In this document: positions 45,454 to 54,335 of the stretch, in pieces
Layout: each line of letters begins with the position of its first letter
Numbering within the stretch: the stretch's first letter is position 1
Origin: Flavobacterium swingsii
Lineage (GTDB): Bacteria; Bacteroidota; Bacteroidia; Flavobacteriales; Flavobacteriaceae
Direction of reading: 5' to 3'
Length of the DNA: 64,000 bases
Assembly: GCF_900111965.1 (NCBI RefSeq)
Contig: NZ_FOJT01000006.1
Location: 124,001-188,000 of the forward strand
Translations under genes and position numbers: made by a program
The notes under the pieces: generated by a model
Databases searched by the model: none
Told to the model about the DNA's origin: nothing
Seen by the model: only the letters and a program-made list of their open reading frames with translations

Positions 45454-47874
45454 TTATCTTAATGTTGCTCCCAATTCGCTTTCAAAATTCTGAGTTAATT
45501 TACTCATTACTTTGTCAATTTGCGAATCGGTTAGTGTTTTTGCATTGTCTTGCAACACAAAACTAATAGCGTATGATTTCTTACCAGCTGGAAGATTTTT
45601 TCCTTCGTAAACATCAAATAAATTAATGTTTTTTAGCAAAGATTTTTCTGTTTTTTTAGCAATATCAAAAAGTTGCACGAATTCGATTTCATTATCTAGC
45701 AAAAGCGCTAAATCACGACGAACTTCAGGATATTTAGAGATTTCGGTAAACTTAATGTTGTTTGAAATTTGTTTGATAATTGCATTCCAATTAAAATCGG
45801 CAAAGAAAACTTCTTGTTTAATATCAAAATGCTTCAATATCGATTTTTTAACCGTACCAAATTCTACTAAAGTAGAATTCCCCATTTCGTAAACCATTCC
45901 TTCAGCAAAAACATCAGTTTTTAAAGGCGAAGCGATAATTTTAGACAATCCCAATCTTTCTAAAATTGCCAATACATAACCTTTAAAGAAAAAGAAATCG
46001 GAAGGTTTTTGAGGATTTGTCCAGCTTTCTGAAGTTTTATCTCCTGTCATAAACAAAGTTAAATGGTTATTTTCCTGATTTCCTGACAATAATTTGTGGT
46101 ATGTTTTTCCGAATTCGAATAATCTTAAATCGTTATTTCTTCTATTAATATTAAATGAAACAGCTTCTAATCCTGAAAACAATAATGATTGCCTCATGGC
46201 TGATAAATCATTACTTAACGGATTGATTATTAAAACATTATTGTTTTCATTTAAACTATTACTTAAATTAACATAACTTGGTGTTGTTAACGAATTTGCC
46301 ATCATTTCGTTGAAGCCATTACCAACTAATAAATTGGCAATTATATTCTGAATTTTGTAATCCTCAGTTCTTGAAGAATGAGAAGTTGTAGCATTTAGTT
46401 TTTGTGTAAAATCGATATTATTATAACCGTAAACTCTTAGAATTTCTTCAATTACATCTATTTCTCGAGTCACATCGACACGATAAGCAGGAATTACTAA
46501 TCCTAAAGCTACTTTAGAAATACTATTTACTTTAATATCTAACGAAGCTAATATATTTTTGATGGTATCGTCTGGAATTTCTTGACCAATTATTTTGCTT
46601 ACTTTTTCAAGATTTAGCATCACTTGATGATCTTCTATTTTCTTTGGATAAATATCTACAATATCTGAAGTGATTTCGCCACCAGAAACTTCACAAATCA
46701 AAATTGCGGCACGTTTTAGCGCATATTCCGTAATACTTGGGTCAATTCCTCTTTCAAATCTGAAAGAAGCATCGGTACTAATTGTATGTCTTTTTGCTGT
46801 TTTTCTTACAGAAACAGCATTAAAATAAGCACTTTCTAAAAATATAGACGTTGTATTTTGAGAAACACCAGAGTCTTTTCCGCCAAGAACACCTGCAATG
46901 CAAAGTGGTCCGTTTTCGTCGCAAATCATAATATCTTCAGTGCTCAAAGAACGTTCTACATCATCTAATGTTGTAAATTTTGTTCCTTCTGCAACATTTT
47001 GTACGATGATTTTCCCGTTAATTTTTGCTGCGTCAAAAGCATGTAATGGTTGCCCTAATTCGTGTAAAACATAATTTGTTACATCGACAACATTATTTTT
47101 TGGTGTAATTCCAATTGCTTTCAATCTATTTTGAAGCCAAGCTGGTGAAGTTCCAATTTTTATATCAGAAATGGTTACACCACAATAACGAGGAACCAGT
47201 TTGTTATCATCGACTTTCACATCAATTTTTAAAGTTCTTTTTTCGATTTTAAAATTTGAAACCGATGGTGTAATTAGTTCGATATTTGTTCCGTTTTGAA
47301 GCATTCCCGCTTTCAAATCTCTTGCTGTTCCCCAATGAGACATTGCATCGGCACGGTTTGGTGTTAATCCAATTTCGAAAACTTCATCATTTTCAATATT
47401 AAAAACTGTCGCAGCAGGTGTTCCTGGTTTTAGATTTTCTTCGAGAATCATAATGCCTTCGTGACTATCGCCAAGACCTAATTCATCTTCTGCGCAAATC
47501 ATTCCGTGACTTTCTTCTCCACGAATTTTTCCTTTTTTTATCTCGAATGATTTTCCTTCTTTATCATATAAAATAGTTCCAATTGTAGCTACAGGAACTT
47601 TTTGTCCTTCCGCTACATTACTGGCGCCACAAACAATTTGAATTGGATTACCATCTCCTAAATCGACTGTTGTTATTTTTAATTTATCGGCGTTTGGATG
47701 CTGAACACAAGTAAGTACGTGACCTACAACGATTCCTTCTAATCCACCTTTTACAGATTGGTATTTTTCGATTCCTTCTACTTCAAGACCTAAATCGGTA
47801 AGCATAGAAGCTGTCTTTTCCGAATCCCAATCAGTTTTTATAAATTGTTTTAACCAGTTATATGAAATTTTCAT
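45454..47874 (-). CDS. pheT: Phenylalanine--tRNA ligase beta subunit
   Basis: Large subunit of the heterotetrameric PheRS. The 806 aa show the canonical order: N-terminal segment MKISYNWLKQFIKTDWD, EMAP-like tRNA-binding domain (about 40-150, GIVVGHVLTCVQHPNADKLKITTVDLGD), the B3/4 editing domain, B5 (VDIYPKKIEDHQVMLNLEKVSKIIGQEIP), the pseudo-catalytic core (NPLSNDLSAMRQSLLFSGLEAVSFNINR) and the C-terminal anticodon-binding FDX-ACB domain (ISKYPEVRRDLALLLDNEI to the end). pheS is not adjacent, as is common in Bacteroidota. No leader peptide was seen in the 160 bp upstream. Confidence 0.97.
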   Translation of the reverse strand: MKISYNWLKQFIKTDWDSEKTASMLTDLGLEVEGIEKYQSVKGGLEGIVVGHVLTCVQHPNADKLKITTVDLGDGNPIQIVCGASNVAEGQKVPVATIGTILYDKEGKSFEIKKGKIRGEESHGMICAEDELGLGDSHEGIMILEENLKPGTPAATVFNIENDEVFEIGLTPNRADAMSHWGTARDLKAGMLQNGTNIELITPSVSNFKIEKRTLKIDVKVDDNKLVPRYCGVTISDIKIGTSPAWLQNRLKAIGITPKNNVVDVTNYVLHELGQPLHAFDAAKINGKIIVQNVAEGTKFTTLDDVERSLSTEDIMICDENGPLCIAGVLGGKDSGVSQNTTSIFLESAYFNAVSVRKTAKRHTISTDASFRFERGIDPSITEYALKRAAILICEVSGGEITSDIVDIYPKKIEDHQVMLNLEKVSKIIGQEIPDDTIKNILASLDIKVNSISKVALGLVIPAYRVDVTREIDVIEEILRVYGYNNIDFTQKLNATTSHSSRTEDYKIQNIIANLLVGNGFNEMMANSLTTPSYVNLSNSLNENNNVLIINPLSNDLSAMRQSLLFSGLEAVSFNINRRNNDLRLFEFGKTYHKLLSGNQENNHLTLFMTGDKTSESWTNPQKPSDFFFFKGYVLAILERLGLSKIIASPLKTDVFAEGMVYEMGNSTLVEFGTVKKSILKHFDIKQEVFFADFNWNAIIKQISNNIKFTEISKYPEVRRDLALLLDNEIEFVQLFDIAKKTEKSLLKNINLFDVYEGKNLPAGKKSYAISFVLQDNAKTLTDSQIDKVMSKLTQNFESELGATLR

Positions 47875-47978
47875 GTGTAGTAATTATTGAAGCGCAAATA
47901 TAAGTATTGTAGTTCGTAGTATAAAAAAAAGTTTCCCTTTTTTGAAATAGAATAATTTAGTCTTGTAAGTAAAAAAAT

Positions 47979-48010
47979 AAAACCTCTAATTTAAATAAAA
48001 TTCGAGGTTT
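47979..48010 (-). terminator. Weak terminator after the arylsulfotransferase-like gene
   Basis: AAAACCTC (47979-47986) pairs with GAGGTTT (48004-48010) over a 17-nt AT-rich loop; on the minus strand it is followed by TTTATTTTTTT. The long loop lowers confidence. Confidence 0.55.
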
Positions 48011-48038
48011 ATTAATTAATGATGATTTAGAATCTAGC

Positions 48039-49688
48039 TTATTTATTAATAATCACTTTATAAGTTTTTGATGCGTTTTCATTCGAAATCTTCATAAAGT
48101 AAAAGCCATTATGAATAGTATGAGTTTCAAAAATACTTAGATTGTTTCCTTGAAGAATTTTATCTTCTTTTACTACTTTACCAAATTCATTTATTAATTC
48201 AACTTTTAAATCAGTTTCAGTTATTTTAGATTTAATAGTAATAAAATCTTGAGCTGGATTTGGGTATATTAAAACGTCATTCTCAATTTTATTTTCCACA
48301 TTTGATAATGTTAAATTACAAGAAGCAGAAACTGTATTTGAACTTTCAATGGTGCTACTGGCCGTTAAGTCTTGTCCTGAAAAACCAATATAATTACTTG
48401 GATAAAAACTACTTCGAAATGTTATATTTTGAGTTGGAGTGGTGCCTTGACTTATAATTCCTGTATTATTAATCGGGTTAATATATTTCCAAACAGTTGT
48501 TCCTGCTGAATTTACTTCTCTAAAAGTTCCTAATGGGCCATCACAAAGTATTACATTTCCATTTGATAATTGTTGTGATCCAGAAATATTTGCGGCATAT
48601 ATAGTATTAGGATTTCCTGAATTGTATATCCACGATGTTATAGTTGGCCCATAAGGTAAAGTTGCAGTGTAATTGTAGCCATTTACTGGTGGATTTATTA
48701 TTTCTACGGTGGAATAATTGCCGCCAGTTCTACCATTTCCATTGTTGAAAATCATAATTTGGTTTTGATATGGAAGTCCGCTTTCTATCCAATTTGCATT
48801 ATGTTGGCCAAATAACTTCTGATTTGTAGCGTTACCGTTGTTATAGGCTTGGGGATTTCCCCAACGATATAATAAATCCCCACCTTTTCCTGAATTTCCT
48901 TCCGTATGACTTGCTGCTTGTGCAGTTGTAGTGCTGTGATCAATAATCCAAACTTCATCAAAAGCATGAGAACTTAATAATATTTGGTCTAAAGTAACAT
49001 TGTAGTCAATCGAATTTAAATGTATCCAATCTGAGTTTGTTGCACTTGCTTCAAAGTTCATGTTTAATAATTGGGGACTTGTTGAAACGGAGCCATAATT
49101 AGGTTTTGTAACATCGAAATCTTGAACTAAATGATCCCACAAATGCCATTCCCAAACAATATTTCCTCCTGTTGCTCCAACGGGTTGAATTTCAATAATT
49201 TTTTCACTCCAAACCGTTGCAGGAACTAGTGATGGGTTTCTTCCTTGTGCAGTGGCTTCTGTATTGGTTTTAGATTCCCAAACGATGGCTAGTACATTTC
49301 CGTTTGGTAAAGCTTTAATATCGTGATGTTGACACTCTAACGTATTTGAAATAGTATAACTCCAAGTTAGATTACCATTCCAGTCAATTTTTTGAATAAT
49401 TCCTCCTTTTCCACCAGCTGTAAACGTTGTGTTGTTAGCATTTCCTGACCGTAATAATGTTCCGTCAGGGAGTATATAAACAGATTGTCCAGGTCTATAA
49501 GTACTTGCCCATGTTTTTACTTGTTTGCCACATTTATCAATAAGATATGTGTTTGTACTAGAAATAGGAGCAAATAATACATATCCATCGTCTAAAGTTC
49601 CAGTGTCATGTTGTAATAAACCAACGGTTTGAGAATTAGATTTTAGAAAAACTAATAACAAAAGTGTACAAAAAATATATTTTTTCAT
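48039..49688 (-). CDS. T9SS-secreted arylsulfotransferase-like protein
   Basis: A 549-aa secreted protein: signal peptide (1-19, SNSQ), then an arylsulfate sulfotransferase (ASST)-like propeller (about 22-440) with DDGYVLFAPISSTNTYLIDKCGKQVKTW, GKGGIIQKIDWNGNLTWSYTISNTLECQHHDIKALPNGNVLAIVWE and LFGQHNANWIESG, and a C-terminal T9SS sorting domain (about 470-549, LIYPNPAQDFITIKS to YKVIINK). ECQHHDIKALPNGNVL is the hallmark ASST region around a catalytic His. Enzymes of the family move sulfate between phenols; many Bacteroidota homologues are of unproven function. It follows the YHYH gene by 92 bp on the same strand, with a hairpin between, so it may be only partly co-expressed with it. Confidence 0.82.
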   Translation of the reverse strand: MKKYIFCTLLLLVFLKSNSQTVGLLQHDTGTLDDGYVLFAPISSTNTYLIDKCGKQVKTWASTYRPGQSVYILPDGTLLRSGNANNTTFTAGGKGGIIQKIDWNGNLTWSYTISNTLECQHHDIKALPNGNVLAIVWESKTNTEATAQGRNPSLVPATVWSEKIIEIQPVGATGGNIVWEWHLWDHLVQDFDVTKPNYGSVSTSPQLLNMNFEASATNSDWIHLNSIDYNVTLDQILLSSHAFDEVWIIDHSTTTAQAASHTEGNSGKGGDLLYRWGNPQAYNNGNATNQKLFGQHNANWIESGLPYQNQIMIFNNGNGRTGGNYSTVEIINPPVNGYNYTATLPYGPTITSWIYNSGNPNTIYAANISGSQQLSNGNVILCDGPLGTFREVNSAGTTVWKYINPINNTGIISQGTTPTQNITFRSSFYPSNYIGFSGQDLTASSTIESSNTVSASCNLTLSNVENKIENDVLIYPNPAQDFITIKSKITETDLKVELINEFGKVVKEDKILQGNNLSIFETHTIHNGFYFMKISNENASKTYKVIINK

Positions 49689-49723
49689 TAGGTATAATTT
49701 TATTATTTGATATTAAAAAAGAG

Positions 49724-49756
49724 AAAAGGTTTAATCTAAATTTGATTAAACCTTTT
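49724..49756 (-). terminator. Terminator after the YHYH-domain gene
   Basis: AAAAGGTTTAATC (49724-49736) pairs perfectly with GATTAAACCTTTT (49744-49756); on the minus strand the 3' side reads TCTCTTTTTT, so the T run is interrupted. Confidence 0.75.
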
Positions 49757-49780
49757 TTAATTAATTAATTTTTTATAGGA

Positions 49781-51133
49781 TTACTTACTTACAATAATAG
49801 TTTTAGTAATGGTGCTTGTTCCATCAGAGATTTTAACTAAATAAGTTCCGTTGTAAATGTCTTGTATATCAAAGAAAGCAATAGTTTGTCCAGCATTTAT
49901 TTCTGTCTTTTTTATGAGTTTTCCGGTTAAATCAAATAACTCAACTTGTAAATTAGTTGTTATTAAATCGCCAATTTGAATGGCAATTAAATCTGAACTT
50001 GGGTTAGGAAATATTTTAATCACTTTATTAGTAAAACTATTTTCAGAAAGTGATAATGGTGCATTATATGTTGTAACGGTTTCGGTTATAGTAGTAACTT
50101 TTGCAGCTGTCTTATTTCCATAAAAAGTTGGTCCTACTAGATAAGGATAGGCTGAATTATGATTCGAATCGACCGTTGCAAAATAGCAATAAATACCTGC
50201 TGGATATTCTGGTGTTACACAAAAACGACCGTTGTGCTCATCTAAATAACTGGCATCTGTTGGGTGCGAAATCCATTCGTAGTCTTCTCTGTAATAACCT
50301 AAAGGGTAAGTTGTACTAACTGCTGGACCGTCGCCAACATCTGTTCCGTTTGCGGCATGCGTTCTTACAGTAATATTTCTTAGTTGATAACCTGATTTTA
50401 TTCTTGTAATTCCACCAGTACCATCCGCATTGGCATATCCGTAAGCACCATATACAGGAAAACCATCATAAGCAAAACCTATTAGTGGAGAGTGTTGAGA
50501 TGTATTTATTGCATATAATCCGTCAGAATCATACAAATTGCAAATATTTGATATTACATTAATATCTAAATCAAATGCACTAGGGTTTTGATGATGATGG
50601 TAATTTGTTCCTCCGGGATGTCCCTTTGAGCAATCAAAACCTGGTCTTTCTGCAACAATAGCATCTCTGTACCATGAAGGTGTTCCTGTGCAAGCGGTAT
50701 TTCCTGGTCCACCACAAGGAGCATTTGTTGTACTACTCCAAGCAACTCCATCTCTAAAATCGTACATCGCTACTCCATTTATAAAAACGCCTATATTACC
50801 ACCAGTTGTTGCCGTTAATGTACCAGTATTCTGAGTAGGATTTAATGGAAATCTAAAAATTGCATTCTGATTCCCTGCTTGGTTTGGGTTACCATCTAAA
50901 TAGGGGCCTATTTTATAGGACGGAATTCCGGTTGTGTTAACATATACATTATTTGTTGAGTATCTAACTTGCTGACAGTTTACTAAAATACCATTAGAAA
51001 TAGGAGTAGAGTTACCTGACACATAATAATTTCCTGTAACAGTAGTGTTTTGAAGCCATTTTGTAATTGCAGGATTTGTCTGAGCATTAGATAAAATACT
51101 TGCAAAAATTAAAAAAGAGAAAAGTTTTTTCAT
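49781..51133 (-). CDS. T9SS-secreted YHYH-domain protein
   Basis: A 450-aa exported protein with a signal peptide (1-17). The YHYH domain (about 85-330) contains NIGVFINGVAMYDFRDG, CSKGHPGGTNYHHHQNPSAFDLD (His-rich signature), DSDGLYAINTSQHSPLIGFAYDGFPVYGAYGYAN and YPLGYYREDYEWI, then DEHNGRFCVTPEYPAGIYCYFAT. The C-terminal T9SS domain (about 375-450) begins with KVIKIFPNPSSDLIAIQI. The domain's function is unknown, but its conserved His cluster suggests metal binding. It lies 67 bp downstream of the MauG/MbnH-like gene, consistent with a metal-related system exported to the cell surface. Confidence 0.87.
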   Translation of the reverse strand: MKKLFSFLIFASILSNAQTNPAITKWLQNTTVTGNYYVSGNSTPISNGILVNCQQVRYSTNNVYVNTTGIPSYKIGPYLDGNPNQAGNQNAIFRFPLNPTQNTGTLTATTGGNIGVFINGVAMYDFRDGVAWSSTTNAPCGGPGNTACTGTPSWYRDAIVAERPGFDCSKGHPGGTNYHHHQNPSAFDLDINVISNICNLYDSDGLYAINTSQHSPLIGFAYDGFPVYGAYGYANADGTGGITRIKSGYQLRNITVRTHAANGTDVGDGPAVSTTYPLGYYREDYEWISHPTDASYLDEHNGRFCVTPEYPAGIYCYFATVDSNHNSAYPYLVGPTFYGNKTAAKVTTITETVTTYNAPLSLSENSFTNKVIKIFPNPSSDLIAIQIGDLITTNLQVELFDLTGKLIKKTEINAGQTIAFFDIQDIYNGTYLVKISDGTSTITKTIIVSK

Positions 51134-51200
51134 TTTGATTTTGTTAGGGTTTAAATGTTAGACAACAATTAAATTTAATTCTTGCGACAAAAAATGATTT

Positions 51201-52220
51201 TTATTTAGGAAAAGAATATTTTGAATTAAAAAGAAATTCTTTGTCTGTTAAAGTTTTTAAAAAAGCTAACAATTCAGTTCTTTCATTATCGGATAAATTC
51301 ATTGGTTTTACTAATTGTTTCGACAATGTTTTACTAGTTTTAAACTCCAAATTATAGTGTTTTATGACTTCGGTTAAAGTTTTAAACCGTCCATCATGCA
51401 TGTAGGGATAAGTAAATTCGATATTTCGTAATGTGGGGACTTTAAATAGTAAATAATCCTTAGGATTCTGAGTGTATTTTATTCTTCCAAAATCGTTTAA
51501 AGTTGTATCTATTTCTAAACCATTATTTTCAAATTTATCGCTCGAAAATAAAGGTTCTTGATGACAACTAGCACAATTGGTTTTAAATAAGTTGTATCCT
51601 TTTTGTTCTATATCTGTAAATAATTCTTCTTTTCTCATCACCTTATCGTATTTTGAATTAGAAGTTTTTAGCATTACTAAAAATTGTGATAAAGCTTTCA
51701 ATGTTAATTGTCCTGTAACTTTATTTGTACCGAAAGCATTATAAAATAGTTCTTTGTATTTTTTGCTATTTTGAAGTTTATAAACTACATTTTGCAATGT
51801 TTCGTCCATCTCTACAAGACTTGTAATTGGAGCAAGTGGTTGCACATCTAGGTGATTTACAGCTCCGTCCCACATAAAATTTTTGCTCCAAGCCAAATTT
51901 TGCAAGGTTAACGAATTTCTGTTTCCAATTTTGCCTTCTATACCGTGACTCAAAGCATGATCTACATGAGTAAAACCAGTTGCTTGCAAATGACAGCTTG
52001 CACAAGAAATGGTACTGTCTTTAGATAAAATTGGGTCATAAAACAATTGTCTTCCTAATTGAAATCCTTCTTCAGTTAACGGATTATTTTTAAAATCATA
52101 ATAAGGTTTTGGCCAACCTTTTGGAATATCGAAATAAATAGGGGTAAGCGTCTTTTTTACAAAAGCTAGCAAAATAATAAGTACAAAACCAAAAAATATA
52201 TAGGCTATTTTTTTTCTCAT
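51201..52220 (-). CDS. MauG/MbnH-like diheme peroxidase-family protein
   Basis: A 339-aa periplasmic protein anchored by one N-terminal helix. Two c-type heme sites are CASCH at 73-77 and 216-220. The body has ATGFTHVDHALSHGIEGKIGNRNSLTLQNLAWSKNFMWDGAVNHLDVQPLAPITSLVEMDETLQNVV and PTLRNIEFTYPYMHDGRFKTLTEVIKHYN, the standard bacterial cytochrome-c peroxidase/MauG layout. Because its gene overlaps an MbnP-family gene by 4 bp (ATGA), I infer an MbnH-type enzyme that oxidises a Trp of MbnP to kynurenine rather than a general peroxidase. It is part of the sigma-factor operon. Confidence 0.88.
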   Translation of the reverse strand: MRKKIAYIFFGFVLIILLAFVKKTLTPIYFDIPKGWPKPYYDFKNNPLTEEGFQLGRQLFYDPILSKDSTISCASCHLQATGFTHVDHALSHGIEGKIGNRNSLTLQNLAWSKNFMWDGAVNHLDVQPLAPITSLVEMDETLQNVVYKLQNSKKYKELFYNAFGTNKVTGQLTLKALSQFLVMLKTSNSKYDKVMRKEELFTDIEQKGYNLFKTNCASCHQEPLFSSDKFENNGLEIDTTLNDFGRIKYTQNPKDYLLFKVPTLRNIEFTYPYMHDGRFKTLTEVIKHYNLEFKTSKTLSKQLVKPMNLSDNERTELLAFLKTLTDKEFLFNSKYSFPK

Positions 52221-52909
52221 TCTATGTAAAACATTTTTGCGCTCAAATTAGCTAATTCCATTGCTTTCTTACCTGGAATCATGACAGAATTAGTTTCTGA
52301 AAGTTGTATTTTATCAAAAAAAGAAGCAAAATTTACTACAATATCAAGATTGTTTGATTTTGGAAATAAAACTACTTCTCGCATAGCATAATTGGGTTTT
52401 AAATAGCCGCCAATATGAAACTGAAATTCATTTTTTCTAGTTTTACAACTGTTGCTTTTGCCTTCAATTTTCATATTAATATAACCACTTTGCCAAGCCC
52501 AATACATTCCTTTTGTAGGATCTAAATCACCAGATAATGCTCCAGAAACGTTAGTAAGACTGTCAATACCAATATTAAATGTGATTTTATTTACAATTTT
52601 ATTTTCAGTTTTACAAATAGGTATTTTTAGTGAACTTTGGTTTTCTATATCAATTAGATAATGGCTATTTGATTGTAAAAAAAATGTTTTATTCGCATAT
52701 TCAATTTGGATATCAGAGATATAAAATTTAACTAAATTGATTTGTAAAGTATCTTTATACTTAGAAACATAAGTTTTGTTTAGTTCTAAAGGATTTTCGT
52801 CAAACTTTAAATTTAAGTTCATAAATAAAGAGTCTTTTTCTTTCTGAGCTTGAGAGCTTTCAGAAAAAAACAGACAAAGAATGAAATAAAATATTATTTT
52901 TTTAATCAT
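52217..52909 (-). CDS. MbnP-family protein (probable copper-binding partner of MbnH)
   Basis: A 230-aa exported protein (signal peptide 1-21, SSQAQ). The family pattern is clear: NLNLKFDENPLELNKTYVSKYKDTLQINLVKFYISDIQIEYANKT, then LSGDLDPTKGMYWAWQSGYINMKIEGKS, then EFQFHIGGYLKPNYAMREV. In characterised methanotroph MbnP a Trp is converted to kynurenine by MbnH and takes part in copper binding; Trp137 and Trp139 in MYWAWQSGY are the candidates here. The gene overlaps the MbnH-like gene by 4 bp and the gene upstream by 8 bp. No methanobactin biosynthesis genes are in the window, so this is a stand-alone MbnP/H pair. Confidence 0.85.
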   Translation of the reverse strand: MIKKIIFYFILCLFFSESSQAQKEKDSLFMNLNLKFDENPLELNKTYVSKYKDTLQINLVKFYISDIQIEYANKTFFLQSNSHYLIDIENQSSLKIPICKTENKIVNKITFNIGIDSLTNVSGALSGDLDPTKGMYWAWQSGYINMKIEGKSNSCKTRKNEFQFHIGGYLKPNYAMREVVLFPKSNNLDIVVNFASFFDKIQLSETNSVMIPGKKAMELANLSAKMFYIE

Positions 52910-53366
52910 TTCGTGGTTTCGGTTTAGAAAATATTTTAGCCAATTCCGTAGTTAAATCAGAAAAGCGGCCCAATTGCTCTTTCTTACAAAGTTTTTTAAT
53001 ATCCTGAAAATGCTTGAAATGTGTGCTTTCAATTTCTTTCTGAATATTTGCCAACTTATTTACTAAACTATCTTTAGTTTTATTATCAACCTCAGGTTTT
53101 ACTAACTCTGAATATAAATTTTGTTTTGTATTTTTAATTTGTTCCTGCAAACTATCTATATTCAATCTGTGCCAATTTATTAACTCTTGGTATGCTTTTG
53201 CTTGTTGTTTATCAAAACCTAATTTTCGGATAATTATTTCTCTAGGTTTTGGTTTCTTCCTAAAATCTTCGGATTTATTCTCTGAAAAAATAAAAAAACC
53301 TAACATTGCAATATTTAGAATAATTAGTGCAATTACCGAGAAAGTTAGTAATTTAATCTTGTTCAT
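52902..53366 (-). CDS. Spy/CpxP-like membrane-anchored periplasmic sensor (CnrX-like)
   Basis: A 154-aa protein with one N-terminal transmembrane helix (about 6-27) and an all-helical periplasmic part: LGFDKQQAKAYQELINWHRLNIDSLQEQIKNTKQNLYSEL, then SLVNKLANIQKEIESTHFKHFQDIKKLCKKEQLGRFSDLTTELAKIF. This is the LTxxQ/heavy-metal-sensor pattern shared by Spy, CpxP, ZraP and CnrX. His and Cys residues (HRLN, THFKHFQ, KLC) could bind metal. Its place after an ECF sigma gene and a small membrane protein mirrors CnrYXH, in which CnrX senses metal and controls the anti-sigma CnrY. Confidence 0.78.
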   Translation of the reverse strand: MNKIKLLTFSVIALIILNIAMLGFFIFSENKSEDFRKKPKPREIIIRKLGFDKQQAKAYQELINWHRLNIDSLQEQIKNTKQNLYSELVKPEVDNKTKDSLVNKLANIQKEIESTHFKHFQDIKKLCKKEQLGRFSDLTTELAKIFSKPKPRND

Positions 53367-53368
53367 AA

Positions 53369-53635
53369 TTAATAAAGTTGATTTGATTTATAAATAGAAG
53401 CTACTAGCATTTCGGTATCAGTATTGGATTTATTAGGTCCTGAAAAAATAACTTTAAAATTTAATGAAAACAAAATAGCAAAAGAAGCCGCTGCAATCCA
53501 AATCCATTTGTTAGAAACCACATTTTGTCTTTTTATTTTATTTTCAATTTTAGAAAACAGCAAAACATCAGGTTTAACTTGCGTTATCCCATCGGTGCTA
53601 TTCATAACACTATTTATCCATTTTTCTTGTTCCAT
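53369..53635 (-). CDS. Small membrane protein, putative anti-sigma factor (CnrY-like position)
   Basis: An 88-aa protein with a cytoplasmic N-terminal part (1-40, MEQEKWINSVMNSTDGITQVKPDVLLFSKIENKI), one transmembrane helix (about 43-62, WIWIAAASFAILFSLNF) and a short periplasmic tail. There is no zinc-binding anti-sigma motif. It is assigned as anti-sigma only from position, directly between the ECF sigma gene (23 bp) and the Spy-like gene (2 bp), and from its topology. Sequence alone does not prove the role. Confidence 0.6.
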   Translation of the reverse strand: MEQEKWINSVMNSTDGITQVKPDVLLFSKIENKIKRQNVVSNKWIWIAAASFAILFSLNFKVIFSGPNKSNTDTEMLVASIYKSNQLY

Positions 53636-53658
53636 AATTGTTTAGACAAATTATTTAA

Positions 53659-54204
53659 TTATTTCTTGCGATGTTCTTCAAATTTATTTGATAATTTTTC
53701 TTTCAAACTAGTTTTGGCTCTAAAAATTAGAGATTCGACCGATGAGATACTTAGTTGCATAATGTCTGAAATTTCAGGATTGCTTAGTCCGTCTATTTTA
53801 GAGAGCATAAAAGCTGTTTTCTGATTTTCAGTTAGTTCATTTATAACTCCAAACAAAATAGTCGATTTTTCTTTATTTTCTAATAATATTCCAGGATGCT
53901 CAAAATTAGATAAATTACTAATTTCTAACTCATTATTACTTTTACGTCCAAAAACAAAAAAACGTTTTTTACTAGCTTTATGTTTGATAAAATTTAAGCT
54001 TTTATTGATTGTTATTCTGTAAATCCATGTTTTTAGAGAAGATTTTTCATTAAATTGATCTAAAGATTCGTGTACTTCAACAAAAACATCTTGTGTAACT
54101 TCTTCGGCATCTTCAGTATTTTGGAGATAATTTAGCGCAACATTATAAACCAATACTTTGTATTCATTGTATAAATTCTTAAAATTGGTTTGGTTGTGCT
54201 TCAT
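53659..54204 (-). CDS. ECF-type RNA polymerase sigma factor
   Basis: A 181-aa sigma-70 family protein with region 2 (YNEYKVLVYNVALNYLQNTEDAEEVTQDVFVEVHESLDQFNEKSSLKTWIYRITINKSLNFIKHK) and region 4 (LTENQKTAFMLSKIDGLSNPEISDIMQLSISSVESLIFRAKTSLKEKL) but no regions 1 or 3, i.e. an ECF sigma. It is the first gene of the minus-strand set with the putative anti-sigma, Spy-like sensor, MbnP and MbnH-like genes, which it probably activates together with itself. The leader contains a possible ECF promoter. Confidence 0.9.
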   Translation of the reverse strand: MKHNQTNFKNLYNEYKVLVYNVALNYLQNTEDAEEVTQDVFVEVHESLDQFNEKSSLKTWIYRITINKSLNFIKHKASKKRFFVFGRKSNNELEISNLSNFEHPGILLENKEKSTILFGVINELTENQKTAFMLSKIDGLSNPEISDIMQLSISSVESLIFRAKTSLKEKLSNKFEEHRKK

Positions 54205-54228
54205 ATATTTATTGAAGATATAAATAAT

Positions 54229-54255
54229 TTAGACTTTAAATTTTAACAAAGGTTT
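54229..54255 (-). promoter_or_regulatory. Candidate ECF-type promoter of the sigma-MbnP/H operon
   Basis: On the minus strand AAACCTT (54249-54255), 15 nt, then TCTAA (54229-54233) resembles the AAC-type -35 and TCTRA -10 elements of many ECF sigma promoters. It lies about 25 nt upstream of the ATG at 54204 and could be the autoregulated promoter. It is a single occurrence, so uncertain. Confidence 0.3.
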
Positions 54256-54293
54256 AATTGAAAAATGTATTTTTTTTCAAAAGGGATTTATTA

Positions 54294-54301
54294 TATATTT
54301 G
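54294..54301 (+). promoter_or_regulatory. Candidate -7 box for fabG
   Basis: TATATTTG, an exact match to TAnnTTTG, lies 34 nt before the fabG ATG. No TTG at 17-20 nt spacing was found. Confidence 0.45.
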
Positions 54302-54335
54302 ACATTTAAAATTAAAGAACAAAACCAATAATAAA

